The notes below the pieces were generated by a model, which was not told where the DNA came from, searched no databases, and saw only the letters and a list, made by a program, of their open reading frames with translations. From the NCBI GenBank assembly GCA_034519515.1, contig JAXHOK010000033.1, positions 55,923-119,922 of the forward strand: 64,000 nucleotides of DNA. The letters are read 5' to 3'. The translations under genes and the position numbers were made by a program. This stretch comes from Arcicella sp034519515. GTDB taxonomy: Bacteria > Bacteroidota > Bacteroidia > Cytophagales > Spirosomataceae. This document shows, one piece after another, positions 17,948 to 29,498 of the stretch. Position 1 is the first letter of the stretch. Each line of letters starts with the position of its first letter.

Positions 17948-18358
17948 ATGGGTGAAATCGGTAAGATTATAGAGTTTCCTAGAATTTTAGACGAAAGAGG
18001 AAACTTATCTTTTATAGAGGAGAGCGTGCATATTCCTTTTGAAATAAGAAGGTGCTATTGGATAATATGATGTTCCTGGAGGAGAAGAGCGAGGAGGACA
18101 CTCATACAAGACTTTGCAAGAAGTGATTGTCGCAATTTCGGGAAGTTTGACGTAGTCCTTGACGATGGTAGTGCTACAAAAAAAGTATCCTGAATAGGTC
18201 GTACAAGGGACTATTTGTACCCAAAGGTACATGGGGAGACATTTGGAGAATTTTTCAACCAATTCCTTGTGTTTAATAATTGCAGATCAAGATTATAACA
18301 CGAAAATGACTATGTTCGAGATTATGATAAATTTTTAAATAAATCCGATGAATATTAA
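17948..18358 (+). pseudogene. FdtA/WxcM-like sugar 3,4-ketoisomerase (frame-disrupted)
   Basis: FdtA-type cupins isomerise dTDP-4-keto-6-deoxyglucose to the 3-keto sugar before amination. Read across frames, the sequence gives GKIIEFPRILDERGNLSFIE, YDVPGGEERGGHSYKTLQE, a GSFDVVLDDG segment and VPKGTWRHLENFS, all family hallmarks. At least four single-base indels occur in 410 bases (for example an extra A near 18067 and a lost T in the GTATCC stretch near 18187). The end overlaps the next gene by 11 bases. Confidence 0.8.
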
Positions 18359-18753
18359 TTCTGTATTTGATTGTAGTGTAATTTACTTACCAAGAATTAA
18401 GAATAGATCTGGTAACATAACACCAGTACACTCGGAAGGTGAAATTCCATTTGATGTAAAAAGAATATTTTACTTGTATGATATTCCAGGTGGTGAGAGT
18501 AGGGGTGGGCATTCTCATACAAAGTGTCACCAGTTTCTGATTGCAGCGAGCGGCAACTTTGAAGTGCTGCTAGATGATGGTAGAATTAAAGGAATAGTCA
18601 ATTGAATCAGCCATTTATTGGATTACACATACCTCCTAATATATAGGCATCAGAAATCAATTTTCTTCTGGGGCAGTATGTCTAGTTTTTGCATCAGAAA
18701 AATATGATGAAAGTGGTGTTATGTAAGAAATTATGATGAGTTTAAAAAAATAG
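18348..18753 (+). pseudogene. Second FdtA/WxcM-like cupin (frame-disrupted)
   Basis: This paralogue of the preceding gene has SVFDCSVIYLPRIKNRSGNI, then the cupin core YDIPGGESRGGHSHTKCHQF and NFEVLLDDG. The frame breaks near 18600, after which QPFIGLHIPPNI and VCLVFASEKYDESGV continue in other frames. Two neighbouring FdtA-like genes, as here, often make a pair in Fuc3N/Qui3N loci, where one may be a 3,4-ketoisomerase and the other a related isomerase or inactive partner. The 3' end is approximate. Confidence 0.7.
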
Positions 18754-18754
18754 A

Positions 18755-19316
18755 GATTTATAAGCATCCCTTATCAGACGTTCAGTCTGATAACATAGGC
18801 TTGGGTACCCAAATTTGGCAGTTCTCTGTAATTCTAAAAAGGCCGTAATAGGAGAGAATTGCAATATAAACTGTCATACTTTTATTGAGAACGATGTTGT
18901 TGTGGGAAATAACGTAACAATCAAAAGTGGAGTATTTCTTTGGGATGGGATAGAGAATTGGGGACAATGCTTTCATAGGTTCCAACGTAACGTTTATAAA
19001 TAATAAGTTTCCGAGATCTCAACAATATATTAACCATTCAGAGGTAGAAAACAACTGTACATGAATACGCCTCAATTGGAGCAAACTGTACCATACTGAA
19101 AGGTGTTAGAATTGGTAAATTTTCTATGATAGGTGCTGGAACTATTGTTACAAAAGATGTTCCAGATTACGCATTAGTTTATGGAAGTCCAGCTACCGTA
19201 AAAGGATGGGTTGACGAAAAAATGCGAATAGGCTTGTTCAATTTGATGAAAATACATGGTATTCCGAAAATGGTTATAAATTCGTTGAGTGCTTAAATGG
19301 GCTAAAAAAAATATGA
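18755..19316 (+). pseudogene. Hexapeptide-repeat N-acetyltransferase (FdtC/WbbJ-like, frame-disrupted)
   Basis: The frame opens near IYKHPLSDVQSDNIG, the usual N-terminus of this family, and continues through left-handed beta-helix repeats (AVIGENCNINCHTFIENDVV; ASIGANCTILKGVRIGKFSM) to GAGTIVTKDVPDYALVYGSP, the signature end. It would acetylate the amino sugar made by the neighbouring FdtB-like enzyme. Several indels fall in the middle. The start codon is not visible because of local errors; the stop overlaps the next start as ATGA at 19313. Confidence 0.75.
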
Positions 19317-20434
19317 ATATTTCTTTTCTTTCATTTTCAAGTCGAAATATAGATTTGAAGAATGAATAGTCAATAAAGCTGTTTGAAGATTTTTTTGATA
19401 GTGAGTATTATGTACTCGGAAAAATTTACGAAACAATTTGAAGTTGATTACGCCTATTACAATCAAACTGACTTTGCGAGTGGGAGTTAGTAATGGGTTA
19501 GATGCTATACATTTAGCATTAGAAATCGTTAGGAGTTTCTCAGGGAGATGAAGTAATAATTCCCTCGAATACATACATTGCTACTGCATTTGGCAGTTAC
19601 ATACCTCTAGGGCAACACCTATTTTTGTTGAACCCGATGAGAGATACGTACAATATAAGCCCTAATTTAATTGAAAGAGCAATTTACTAATCGCACTAAG
19701 GTAATCATTCCAGTTCATTTGTATGGGCAGCCTTGCGAAATGGACAAAATTATAGCCATTGCAATAAAATATAATCTATTTATAGTGGAGGACAATGCTC
19801 AAGCAGATGGAATTTTGGCCCAAAGGACAATTAACAGGTAGTTTTGGAGATATAAATGCCACAAGTTTTTATCCTTCTAAAAATATTGGAGCTCTTGGGG
19901 AGGCAGGAGCGTTGACTACCAATAATCAAATTCTTGCTGAAAAAAATAAGGATGTTGAGAAATTATGGTTCTCAGACACGATACTACAACGAGTTAATTG
20001 GTTACAACAACCGTATTGATGAATTTCAAGCTGGTTTTTTATCCATTTGCTTAAAATATATAGGCAAGTGGACATCAGAAAGACAAGAAATAGCTTCATG
20101 GTATTTCAGATATTTTAAGAGAACATTATAGAGGTTAAGCTCCCACAAATTGTGGAAGATGGAACACATGTTTATCATTTATTCGTAATTAAAGTTAAAG
20201 AAAGAGATAAATTACAGACTTTTTTGAAAGAGGAAGGAGTTCAAACACTCATTCATTATCACATTCCTCCTTACTTATAAAGAGGCGTATAATCATCTTA
20301 ACTATCACAAAGGTGATTTTCCGATTGCAGATGGGCTATCAAAAACATGCATTAGCCTACCTCTGTATCCAGGCTTAAAAAAAGAACAAGTAAAATATAT
20401 TACATCTGTTATAGCAGATTTTTATGGTAAATAA
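19313..20434 (+). pseudogene. DegT/DnrJ/EryC1/StrS aminotransferase (FdtB-like, frame-disrupted)
   Basis: PLP-dependent transaminases of this family aminate keto-sugar nucleotides. Across frames one reads MNISFLSFSSRNIDL, SNGLDAIHLALEI, GDEVIIPSNTYIATAF, VIIPVHLYGQPCEMDKI, a VEDNAQA motif and NATSFYPSKNIGALGEAGAL, where the Lys of FYPSKN is the PLP lysine. The tail SLPLYPGLKKEQVKYI is typical. With the FdtA-like and acetyltransferase genes it completes a 3-acetamido-3,6-dideoxyhexose module. More than five indels break the frame. Confidence 0.8.
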
Positions 20435-21720
20435 TAAATTATTTAGTTCTCTGATTAATAATAAACTACTTAGAGTAGCTTCGTGGACGAGTATTGCGAC
20501 TCTTGTAAGGATGACTGCAACTCTTGCTATTTCAAAATACTCTCAGTTTTGTCAGATCCGTCTGGAATAGCTGTTTTGGGGCAGCTATGGAACTATGTTA
20601 CTTTATTCACCACAATATCATCTGCAGGATTGAATACGGGAATAGTAAAATACACCGCAGAGAGTAGTAATAATTTAGATTATAGAAAAGCTATTCTTAA
20701 TACTGCTTTTTAGCTAACAATGATTTTCTCATTATCAACAAGTATATTTCTAATCAATTTTAGTGAGTTGTTATCTGAAAAACTTTTTAACACCGTTATT
20801 TACAAATCAATATTTATTGTTTTTGGATTGACAGTCACCTTTTCAGCCTTAAATAATTTTTTGGTCTCCGTTATAAATGGGACCAAAGATTACAAGCTGT
20901 ACAGTCTTGTGAATGTTGCAAACAGTATTTGTATGTTTTTGGTATCAGTGGGTCTTACATTTTTTTATAGTTTATATGGAGCGCTATTGGCAACAGTCTT
21001 ATTTCAATCAATAGTATTTTTATTTCACTGTTTGTAATAGGCGAAAAAAGGTGTTTGACTACATATCATATTTTCGGTTCAAAATAAATAGGCAGTTTTT
21101 AACCTCGTTATTCAGTTACTCTTTAGTCACCCTTCTGCCCGCCGTAATTATACCTGTGTCACAAATAATTATTCAGAATAATATCACAACACAACTCTCT
21201 ATTGAAAATGCAGGGCTTTGGGAATCAATTAATAGAATTTCTCTTGCGTATTTGCTCTTTTTTACAGTACTATTGGAGTATATTATCTCCCAAGGCTTTC
21301 AGAAATAACAGACATTAAACTTTTGAAGCAGGAAATAACTGCTACCTACAAAATCATAATGCCTTTAATGGCATTGGTGGCGTTTACAATTTACGTGTTC
21401 CGTATCTTTATAATTGAGTTGCTTTTTTCAAAAGCATTTATTGAAATACAGTACTTGTTTAGTTGGCAGTTGTTGGGGGATATTATGAAGTTAGCAAGTT
21501 GGATTGCAGCTTTTGTTTTGATAGCAAAAAAACAAATAAAATCTTATCTATTTTTAGAATTATTCTCAAGTGTAATCAACATAATTCTGTGCTACTATTT
21601 GGTAAATGTATTTTCTTTGAAAGGCGCCTCCATTGCATACTTTATCAATTATTTAATCTATTTCGTGACAACAGGCTTTGTTACAATACGTTTTTTACAA
21701 ATGAATCAAAAAAAACTTAA
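20424..21720 (+). pseudogene. wzx: Wzx-type O-antigen translocase (frame-disrupted)
   Basis: This is a polytopic membrane protein of the MATE/Wzx flippase kind. Pieces include ASWTSIATLVRMTATLAISK, LSDPSGIAVLGQLWNYVTLF, TTISSAGLNTGIVKYTAES and long hydrophobic stretches up to GASIAYFINYLIYFVTTGF. The N-terminal pattern resembles the WzxE-like O-antigen translocase often placed next to FdtB. It would flip the lipid-linked repeat unit to the periplasm. The true end is probably a TAA near 21720 after a shift in an A-run; the next gene starts inside it at 21701. Confidence 0.75.
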
Positions 21721-22878
21721 AATCTTGCATATCATACCAACACTGGGTAAAGGAGGGGGAGCAAGAGTGTGGTTATTGACTTAGTCAATTTTGCTTCTCA
21801 AATGGGAATTTCGTAGGATTGTTAGTTGTAGAAGACAGTCCTATCCAAAATATTGGCATACTGGAATTAATTGATAAAAGGATTAATGTTTCTTACGCTT
21901 TGAATTATAATGCTGACACGCAGCCGAATTCAACCTTTGTAGGTACTATTGAAAAAGCTTATAAATGGTTTCTAGTTCATTATTTGGATATTAAAAAATA
22001 AGAATAAAATTGGCTTCTTTAATATTGTTCATGTCCATATGCCGATTGCGATTGTCGGAGGAAACATTATTTGGCTCTTAAATAGGTGGTACAACTGGGG
22101 GCTTAAAATATATGAAACGGTACATTCCGACACGAAAAGTTTAAAAAAATCCACATTTACGCTCTTCAAAGAATCCTGGAAATTTAGAGACGGCGTTATC
22201 TTTGAAATTAGAAGGAAGATTTGGCAATCTTCAAAGAACTTTATCCAAAAATTTCTGTGAAGTATGTCCCCTTGGGGGTACACAGAATTTCAAGGGAAAA
22301 TCATGATGCTAATAGAAATAAGTTAAGAGAATTTAAAAATCGCTGAGGATGATATTGTGATTGGTCAAATAGGACGGTTAAATATACAAGATCGGAGAAC
22401 AGATATGTATCCAATTCTTTTTAAAGAAATTGAGAGTATTACTACAAATACTAAGCAAAAGATGCATTACGTACTGTTCGGTGATGGTTTAGATAGAATT
22501 AAGATTGAAAAGCAAATTGAACATTTGGAATTAAGTGATAGAGTGAAAATTTATGGATATACCATACTGATTTAGAAAAAGCCTTCTCAATTATAGATTT
22601 CTACGATTACCTAAATATAAGACAAGATTGTGGAATTGCAGGACTGCCAAGCAGTTCATATGGAATACCGACCGTTGGAATACAAGGTGACCCAACCTAC
22701 GACGAGGGAGAGGACGATTGGATTTTTAGCAGTTTAAATATGAGTGAGCTTGCTGAGAACATTATAAAAAATTTAATTAATAAAGACACAATAGTTAACA
22801 GGCAATCACATTTTTGATTTGAATATATCAGCTAATAGAATGTCAAAGGAAACATTGGATTTTTATTATGATGCGTAA
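21701..22878 (+). pseudogene. Glycosyltransferase family 4 (frame-disrupted)
   Basis: The N-terminus MNQKKLKILHIIPTLGKGGG and the following IDLVNFASQMGNFVGLLVVE are typical of GT4 enzymes, and IVHVHMPIAIVGGNIIWL fits the acceptor domain. The donor half is seen as VIGQIGRLNIQDRRTDMYP, HYVLFGDGLDRIKIEKQI and GIAGLPSSSYGIPTVGIQG. The total would be about 390 residues. It should add a sugar to the repeat unit in the cytoplasm. Several single-base shifts split it. Confidence 0.75.
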
Positions 22879-22882
22879 GTGA

Positions 22883-24140
22883 ATGTTTCTAAATCTTAAA
22901 AATTGGTCATAACCGCTTACATAATTGCCCTGTCTTCGGTTGCATTAACCATTCTTTTCTTTAAAGTTTGGCAGTCTGGTAAATACTATAAAGTAGCGAT
23001 TATCTCCATGATATTGAGACTTTCTTTAATACCATTATTTGAGTTGTATGGAAGTAAGATAATATCTGCCGAATTGCCAGAATTATTGCAATGGTATTCT
23101 GAATGGAAATCGTACACTGAATTGGAAGGGGTTTGGGAATATTATAATCAGCCCTTTTTCAATAGATGGACCCGAGAGGTATGTATCTTTATTATACGCT
23201 GTACGCTGGCTGGTTTTTAGATTGGACAGAATCAACTGATATGATTCCTTTGAGATTGCTCACAGCGTCAATAAGCCTTTATATTATAGTTTTTGCAAGT
23301 AATGCGGTTAAATGGATGTATAATCTATCATTAACCACAACTCAGATTTTTATCATTGCTAATTGGCCATTTTGGTTATATTATTCCACGATGCTTGGAA
23401 GGACTATGCCTTCAGTTATTGTTCCGCTTATCGGGATTTTAGCATTGTGTCAGCTAATCGACAAGTTTACCGTCAAAGGATTAGTAGTTGTATTAATTAC
23501 CTTTTGGCTGACACACTAATATTGAGGACTTTTTACTCTTTTTTTCTTGACAACACTGGCGTCTTTTGCTTTGTATAAAATATTTTTGCCAAATTTTTGG
23601 AAAGAAAGTCTCTTGCAAAAGTATCCTTGTTATATTCTTTGTATTAGGAATATTTTTTGTTTCAAAGTTTTTTAATGTTGATGATGTTTTTGGTCTAATT
23701 GTGGATGGTTTATCAGAAAGTGACCAAGTTGAAGGAGAAAGTTCAGGAAGTGCTTATCTTACAGGAGTGTATCCTCAAAAACTTACTGATTTATTATACT
23801 ATATGCCTTTACAAGGATTCTATTTTTTGTTTTCTCCAATGCTTTGGGATGTTAGCAAGATTGAACAACTAATAAGTAGTCTTTTTTCATTAATAATGTT
23901 GATTCTGTTGTATCAGTTCTTTGCAACGAAAGACTCTTTTTTTCTACCAAAATAGAAAAGCTAAATTACTCATAATTAATATGGTTTTAATAAGTTCAAT
24001 ACTTGGAGTAGGAGTTACAAAAACGCAGGTGCTGCGCAACGATGGCGATTACCTGTTTCTTGTGTGCTTTTATGTGTGGTTTTGCCGAGTTTTACCAAAA
24101 ATGGACAAAAAATATGATTATTTCCAGAAGAAGTATCTCA
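22883..24140 (+). pseudogene. Probable O-antigen polymerase (Wzy-like, frame-disrupted)
   Basis: Many hydrophobic helices in shifting frames (ITAYIIALSSVALTILFFKV, RLLTASISLYIIVFASNAVK, LVIFFVLGIFFVSKFFNVDD, LTDLLYYMPLQGFYFLFSPM) add up to roughly 400 residues. A large polytopic protein between Wzx and glycosyltransferase genes is best explained as the Wzy polymerase, which joins repeat units in the periplasm. Wzy proteins have little sequence conservation, so the call rests on topology and position. The ends are approximate. Confidence 0.5.
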
Positions 24141-24958
24141 TCAAGAGAAGATTACGGTCTTTCTGCTACGGTTATAATGGGGAAAAATATTTTGATTGAG
24201 GCAATTCCAAGTATCACTTGCTCCAGACTTATCAAAATTTTGACTTCATTATTATTGATGACGGTTCAAAAGATAACACCTTAGAAATGTTGAAAATCAG
24301 TAGCCCTTCAAGATAATCAGACAAAGATATATTCGCCAGGACGATTAGGTAGAGGAGAAGCCTTAAACTATGGTATAACTATTACCAATACTGAACTTAT
24401 AGCTTTTCAAGATTTTGATGATAATAGTTATCCACAACGCTTAGAGAAACAAGTATCATATATGAAGAAGAATCCCAGAGTAGCGTGGAGTTGTGGATAT
24501 TCTTACGCCATAAATGATTTCAGAAATACATCTATTCTACGAAAACTACCTTTGGAACATGATGATATTGTCAAAGAAATGGTTTACCAGATTCCTTGGG
24601 ATTTGACATTAGTGATTTGTAGAAAGAAAGCTCTTACTGAAATTCAGAAAGTCAGGTTTATCAATTCAGATCAAGAAGACTTGATAATGGTAATAAATTT
24701 GATAAAAAACAATTGGAAAATAGGTAATATTACAGACATTATAGGTGAACATTTTGAACATAAAACAGCTTTTTTAACGCAAATAATTCATATTTAGAAA
24801 GGCAAAAAAGTCTTAGAAAAGTTCAAGCTCAAATCATCAAGGAATTGGAACTTCCAAAATGGAACTATATGTATCTTTTTCTCAGATATGTGTATGCCTA
24901 TATGCCTGATTATGTAAAGCAAACTGTCATAAGAATTAATACTTTGATAAGAAGTTGA
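24136..24958 (+). pseudogene. Glycosyltransferase family 2 (frame-disrupted)
   Basis: GT-A signatures are visible once indels are bridged: KITVFLLRYNGEKY, a FIIIDDGSKDNTLEML motif, then LGRGEALNYGITITNTELIA and the FQDFDDNSYPQRLEKQV metal-binding DxD-type segment. The later part (24462-24797) is open and contains INSDQEDLIMVINLI. An extra T near 24174 causes the first break. The start codon was not identified with certainty; the stop at 24956 is supported by the tail INTLIRS. Confidence 0.7.
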
Positions 24959-24982
24959 TTATATTATTGAAAATAGAACACT

Positions 24983-26129
24983 ATGCACAAAAAAGTGGCG
25001 CTTTGTAGCCAACTCTGTACAAACTTATTTAGCAGACTTTTCTATGCCTCACATGAGGCTTTTACAAAAACTTGGATTTAGAAGTTCATGTTTATGCTTA
25101 TGAAGCTCGAAGAAAACAAGATTTGGAGAACATAGGTGTTATTTGTCATGATTTACCGCTGAGCAGAAAGCCTTTTAGCTGGCAAAATATATCAGCGATC
25201 TCTGAACTCACTGATTCGTTTAAAGAGGAAAAAGTTTGAGATTGATACACTTGCCACACGCCCATTGGCGGCGTTGCTGGAAGAATTGCTGGTAAGTTTG
25301 CAAAAAATACCTAATGTCATTTACACCGCTCATGGATTTCATTTCTTCAAGGGGTCTTCATTGGCAAGTTGGGCTTTGTACCATACGGTGGAAAAAATGC
25401 TGGCAAAACAGACAGACCATTTAATATTAGTGAATGAAGAGGATTACAAAATTGCCAATACTTTCAAAGTTCGTAAGGCGAGTCATTGGATTCCAGAGCA
25501 TACCTCAATAGAAAAATTTTCAATAAGTGTGGATAGAGAAGAGGGTAGAAAGAAAAACGGTTTATCGTCTTCGGACTTTGTATTTATTTGCGTTGCAGAG
25601 TTGATTAAACGCAAAAATCATACTCAAATCATAGATAGTTTAAAAAAATAGTTGACTTAGATAAAGTCGGTTTCAATAAAGTGTCCTTTTTGTGGGAGAA
25701 GGAGAGTTAATGGATTCATTACAAGTAAAAGTCAAAACACTTGATTTAGAGAATGTTGTTAAATTTTTAGGATTCAGAAAAGATATTCCTGAGTTATTGA
25801 ATATTTCGGATGTGGCTATTTTGGTTTCTTATCAAGAAGGTTTACCAGTCTTTGGTTTAGAGAGTATTGCATCTGGCTTGCCTTTTATTACAACGGATAT
25901 TAGGGGTAGTCAGGACTTAGTAGATAATTATCAGAACGGAATAAAAATCAAGCCAGATGATATTGATGCAACTGTAAGTGCAATGCAGTACATGCTCACC
26001 AACAAAGACCATTTGAAGGAAATGGGAGAAAATAGTAAGAAAATGGCTTTACAGTATGATGAAGCAGTTATTCTTATTGATAAAACAGAGAAAATTTATA
26101 GTGCAAGCATTGAATTTATAAAAATATGA
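24983..26129 (+). pseudogene. Glycosyltransferase family 4 (frame-disrupted)
   Basis: The protein matches the EpsF/PglA-like GT4 branch: ADFSMPHMRLLQKLGFEVHV, NVIYTAHGFHFFKGSSLASW, VFICVAELIKRKNHTQIIDS and VAILVSYQEGLPVFGLESIA with the E-x7-E donor-binding element. Two long pieces (25265-25651 and 25692-26129) are open, separated by one shift. The first 280 bases have several more. Its stop overlaps the next start as ATGA. It probably adds one of the last sugars of the repeat unit. Confidence 0.8.
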
Positions 26130-27114
26130 AAATATTATTAACAGGCGGATCAGGGGTTTATAGGGTCTCATTTAAGAAAGAGGTTACACGATGTTGAATT
26201 GGTCAATATAGACTTGAAAGAGCCACAGTTGTTATCAAAATCCTGAAAGCATCAATATATCAAAGGAGATATTCAAAGAATGCTGATGATGTAAAAAATG
26301 CAATGGACGGCTGTGACATGGTACTTCATTTGGCAGCTATTTGGGACGATTTTTCGGTAAGAGTGATGGTTTTTATTTTGACACAAACGTGAATGGAACT
26401 AAGGCCTTAATTGAGAGTGCCAAAGCATTGAGGATTGATAAATTTGTTAGTGATATTCATCGGTGTCAGTTTACGGAGAATATGCTTTTGCGTGTTAGAA
26501 ATATAAACTCCTTTTGCCCAGTTATGCCTTCGGAAAGGCTAAATTAGAAGCTGAAAAACTTTTTGATGAATGGATTAACCAAAACCCGCAAGTAGTATAA
26601 TTCGTTTATTTGCGTCCTTCGGTGGTGTTTGGTGAAAATAACTACGGCAATATTTGTAGATTGGTAAATCAGATGGCGTCAGGTTTATTTCAACATCAAA
26701 AAAGGAAATGCCTTGAAGTCAATATCTTATGTAGATAATTTGGTTGAAGCAACTGTTTATCTGATGGAAAATATGAAACCAGGAATAGAAGCGTATAACT
26801 ATGCCGATGAATCACATATAAATGCTATTGAAATAAGTAATGTGATTGCGAAAGCACTCGGGAAGAAAAATCCAATTACAATTCCCTACTGGTTGGCTTA
26901 CACAATGGCACTGCCGTTTGATGGTTTTGATAGCTTTAACTAAAAAAAGAACTTTTACCAGTATCCACCATGCGTGTTAAAAATTAGTGTACACAAGACC
27001 CTCGCTAGCTGTGATAAACTAAAATCAATAGGGTTTATTCCCAAAGTTGATTCCAAAGAAGGGTTAAGTAGAATGGTGACCTGGTATATTCGTAGTAAAA
27101 ATGAGATATTATGA
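26126..27114 (+). pseudogene. NAD-dependent epimerase/dehydratase (frame-disrupted)
   Basis: An extended SDR enzyme is evident from the N-terminal MKILLTGGSGF...IGSHL (broken by an extra base), DMVLHLAAIWDDFSV, TNVNGTKALIESAKALRIDK and the later YVDNLVEATVYLMENMKPGI. It acts on a nucleotide sugar, but whether it epimerises, reduces or dehydrates cannot be decided. At least four shifts occur. The gene is coupled to the GT4 gene by an ATGA overlap. Confidence 0.7.
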
Positions 27115-27172
27115 CAGTTTTATTTTTGAGGTTGCCAAATAATAAATTACCTTCAACATAACAAACAGATTA

Positions 27173-27205
27173 TTTGTAATTGTACCTTGTTTCTGACTAA
27201 ATTTG
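27173..27205 (+). promoter_or_regulatory. Bacteroidota-type promoter before the surface-protein gene
   Basis: TTTG at 27173-27176 and TAAATTTG at 27198-27205 are 21 bases apart, and the ATG follows at 27248. It separates the secreted-protein genes from the sugar operon. Confidence 0.55.
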
Positions 27206-27247
27206 ATAGTATTATTTCAATTTAAACAAATTAAACATTTCTTTTAT

Positions 27248-28637
27248 ATGAAAAAAGCATTTTACAAAATTATTAAGTGTAGTAACACTTTTAGTGGGCA
27301 GGTCTATGCTTTCCGAAGCTCAGACTATTTCAGCTCCAATTGGTCAGCCAATAGCAATAACAAATAGTATTGATGTAATGGGGGACATAAATATGGGAGT
27401 TTCAAATTCTATTAAATTAGGAGGGAAGTTTTTGAGTAGTAGTTCTGCAGGCGGTGCTACTTATATAGGGTTAGGTGCTGGAGCTGTTTCAGCAGGGTGT
27501 TTTCAATGCTTTCGTGGAGGTAATTCGGGGTTGCTAAACACAATTAGTTCATCAAACTTTTTCATGGGTTATGCTTCTGGTGGAAACAATACAACGAACG
27601 TGACAATGTATTTGCTGGTGTCAACGCAGGTGCCGCAAATACTACAATAGCCTCTGGAAGCGTTTCATTGGTAATGCTGCGGGACTTTCTAATACAACAG
27701 GAATAGAAAATGTGGCTATTGGAAAGTTTGCAGGTTCAGGAAATTCAACAGGTGCTTACAATGTGTTCATTGTGGTGTATTGTAGGTCAACCACCACTTC
27801 TTCAAGAAATATCATGATTAGACGCTCTGCAGGTTATGGCAACACCTTGGTGCGGATATTTTTATTGGCTATGATGCTGGTAGAGCAAATACATCGGGGT
27901 CTAACAATATTTATTTAGGAAACGGTGCTGGTTTCTTTGGTACGAGCGATGGGCTTTCGAATGTTGCAGCAATTGGAGCAGGTGCAACAGCAACAACTTC
28001 AAACACGGTAGTTTTAAGTACTGCAACAGCTATTACAGGTGCAGGTCTTGGAGCAGAGGTTTCAGGTTTGAGATTTGCTAATATTACTTCTGGTACTACT
28101 CCAACAGCTAGTCGTAGGAGGTAACAAAGTATTGACGGTTGATGGTTCTGGTAATGTTGTTTTGTCGTTGGTAACTTTGGCTTCAGGGACAAACAATGAG
28201 TGTCGGCGAACCAACCGTTGAAAAAACTTGGAAGGAAGAAGGTGGTTATTTGTATAATAACTAGTACAAACAGGTGTTGTAATCGAATAGCAGGTACTGG
28301 GTTGGATGGGAATTCACTTGATTGTTAAGGGTGGAGTTTTATCAAAAGAAGTAAATGTGAAAGTGGAAGGTGCTGAATCTTGGCCTGATTATGTTTTCCA
28401 AGCCTTCTTACAAAGCGTATGTCATTGGATTGAGGTTGAGAAGTTTATCAACATCAACGGTCACCTTCCAAATGTGGCGAGTGCTACTGAAATGGCAGCT
28501 ACTGGTAATAGCTTGAACAAGACCGATATTAAATTGTTGGAGAAAGTGGAGGAATTGTGCCGCTTTATTTGTTAGATATGAAGAAAGCTAATGATGCTCA
28601 AAAATATGAAATTCAGAATTTTGAAGAAGCAGGTTAA
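27248..28637 (+). pseudogene. Secreted glycine-rich protein with HLPNVASA-type C-terminal tail (frame-disrupted)
   Basis: After a signal-like start (MKKAFYK...) come low-complexity repeats rich in G, A, N, S and T (GGATYIGLGAGAVSAG, NGAGFFGTSDGLSNVAAIGA), as in trimeric adhesin or tail-fibre-like proteins. The C-terminus INGHLPNVASATEMAATGNS then LNKTDIKLLEKVEEL and LLDMKKAND is a motif common in Bacteroidota secreted proteins that end in a helical stalk. Function is unknown; a surface or extracellular role is inferred. At least six indels break the frame. Its own promoter suggests separate expression from the polysaccharide genes. Confidence 0.6.
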
Positions 28638-28654
28638 GAGTTTGAGAAAGAAGT

Positions 28655-28700
28655 AAGAAGACCCCACCCCCAGCCCCTCCTTCGATGATGGGAGGGGAGG
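28655..28700. repeat. GC-rich intergenic repeat
   Basis: A stretch beginning CCCCACCCCCAGCCCCTCC and ending GGGAGGGGAGG can fold as a CCCCTCC/GGGAGGGG hairpin. It is of the same kind as the insert at 10631 and stands out from the AT-rich surroundings. Confidence 0.65.
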
Positions 28701-28715
28701 CAAAATAACAAGACA

Positions 28716-29298
28716 ATGAAAACATTTTTTAAAAATTTTTTGGACTGTTCTTTTGTGTGATGTCGGTAAGAGTTGCTTCTGCTCAGGAAGTTAATTTGAA
28801 AATTACTGATAACGTCATTAGAACTACCAAACACGAAGTAGCAACTGGTAACCTCACTGCTTCTACAACGTGGTAAGCGAAGATTCAAAAAGTGCATTAT
28901 GAGGCTGTTAAAACAGTTAAATTATTGCCAGGATTTTCAGCAAAAAAAAGGCTCCGCATTTTAAAGCCAAATATTGGCAGAATTGAGAGCTTCTTCAAGA
29001 ATTGCAGGTGCTGAGACAAGTGAGAAAATGGATATGTATGCTTATCCTAATCCATCTGATTCGGATAAGGATGTTCAGATTCAGTACTACGTTCCAAAAA
29101 CTGGCAAAGTATCTTTGACGGTTACTAACAATGATTGGTTTGAATATTGCTACTGTTGGTGGATAATCAAGAAGTTTCGGCAGGAGACCATACTGCTACA
29201 CTTTCAGGGAATGGACTATCGTCTGGGACGTATCTTTATACCTTGAAAACTGAGACAGGTGTAATGTCGAAAAAACTATCAAAGAAGTAAGATCATAG
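28716..29298 (+). pseudogene. Secreted protein with T9SS type A sorting domain (frame-disrupted)
   Basis: The start MKTFFKNFLDCSFVMSVRVA would be a signal peptide and leads to AQEVNLKITDNVIR. A VHYEAVKTVKLLPGFSA segment follows, then the sorting domain: YAYPNPSDSDKDVQIQYYVP, KTGKVSLTVTN, GLSSGTYLYTLKTETGVMSK (bridged), which is the type IX C-terminal signal. The mature part is only about 100 residues, so the protein may be a small surface-attached factor paired with the previous gene. A strong terminator follows. Confidence 0.7.
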
Positions 29299-29307
29299 AT
29301 TTGGATT

Positions 29308-29343
29308 AAAAAGACTCCTGTCGATTAAGGCAGGAGTCTTTTT
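29308..29343 (+). terminator. Strong terminator after the T9SS protein
   Basis: AAAAAGACTCCTG and CAGGAGTCTTTTT form a perfect 13-bp stem around a 10-base loop, ending in a T run. Confidence 0.85.
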
Positions 29344-29439
29344 GTCTTTGAGATATTTATATTTAACAAAAGTGAATTGATGATTCCAGCTTTATTTTAA
29401 AATACAGTCAAATACTACGTACCATTCAATAAATTAGTA

Positions 29440-29470
29440 TTTGTTCAGTAGATTGTTTTTATTAAATTTG
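29440..29470 (+). promoter_or_regulatory. Bacteroidota-type promoter, 19-base spacer
   Basis: TTTG at 29440-29443 and TAAATTTG at 29463-29470 match the consensus exactly, with a 19-base spacer. The next ATG is at 29499. This is the best promoter in the window. Confidence 0.7.
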
Positions 29471-29498
29471 TGTATAAACTTTTATTATAAAATATTCG

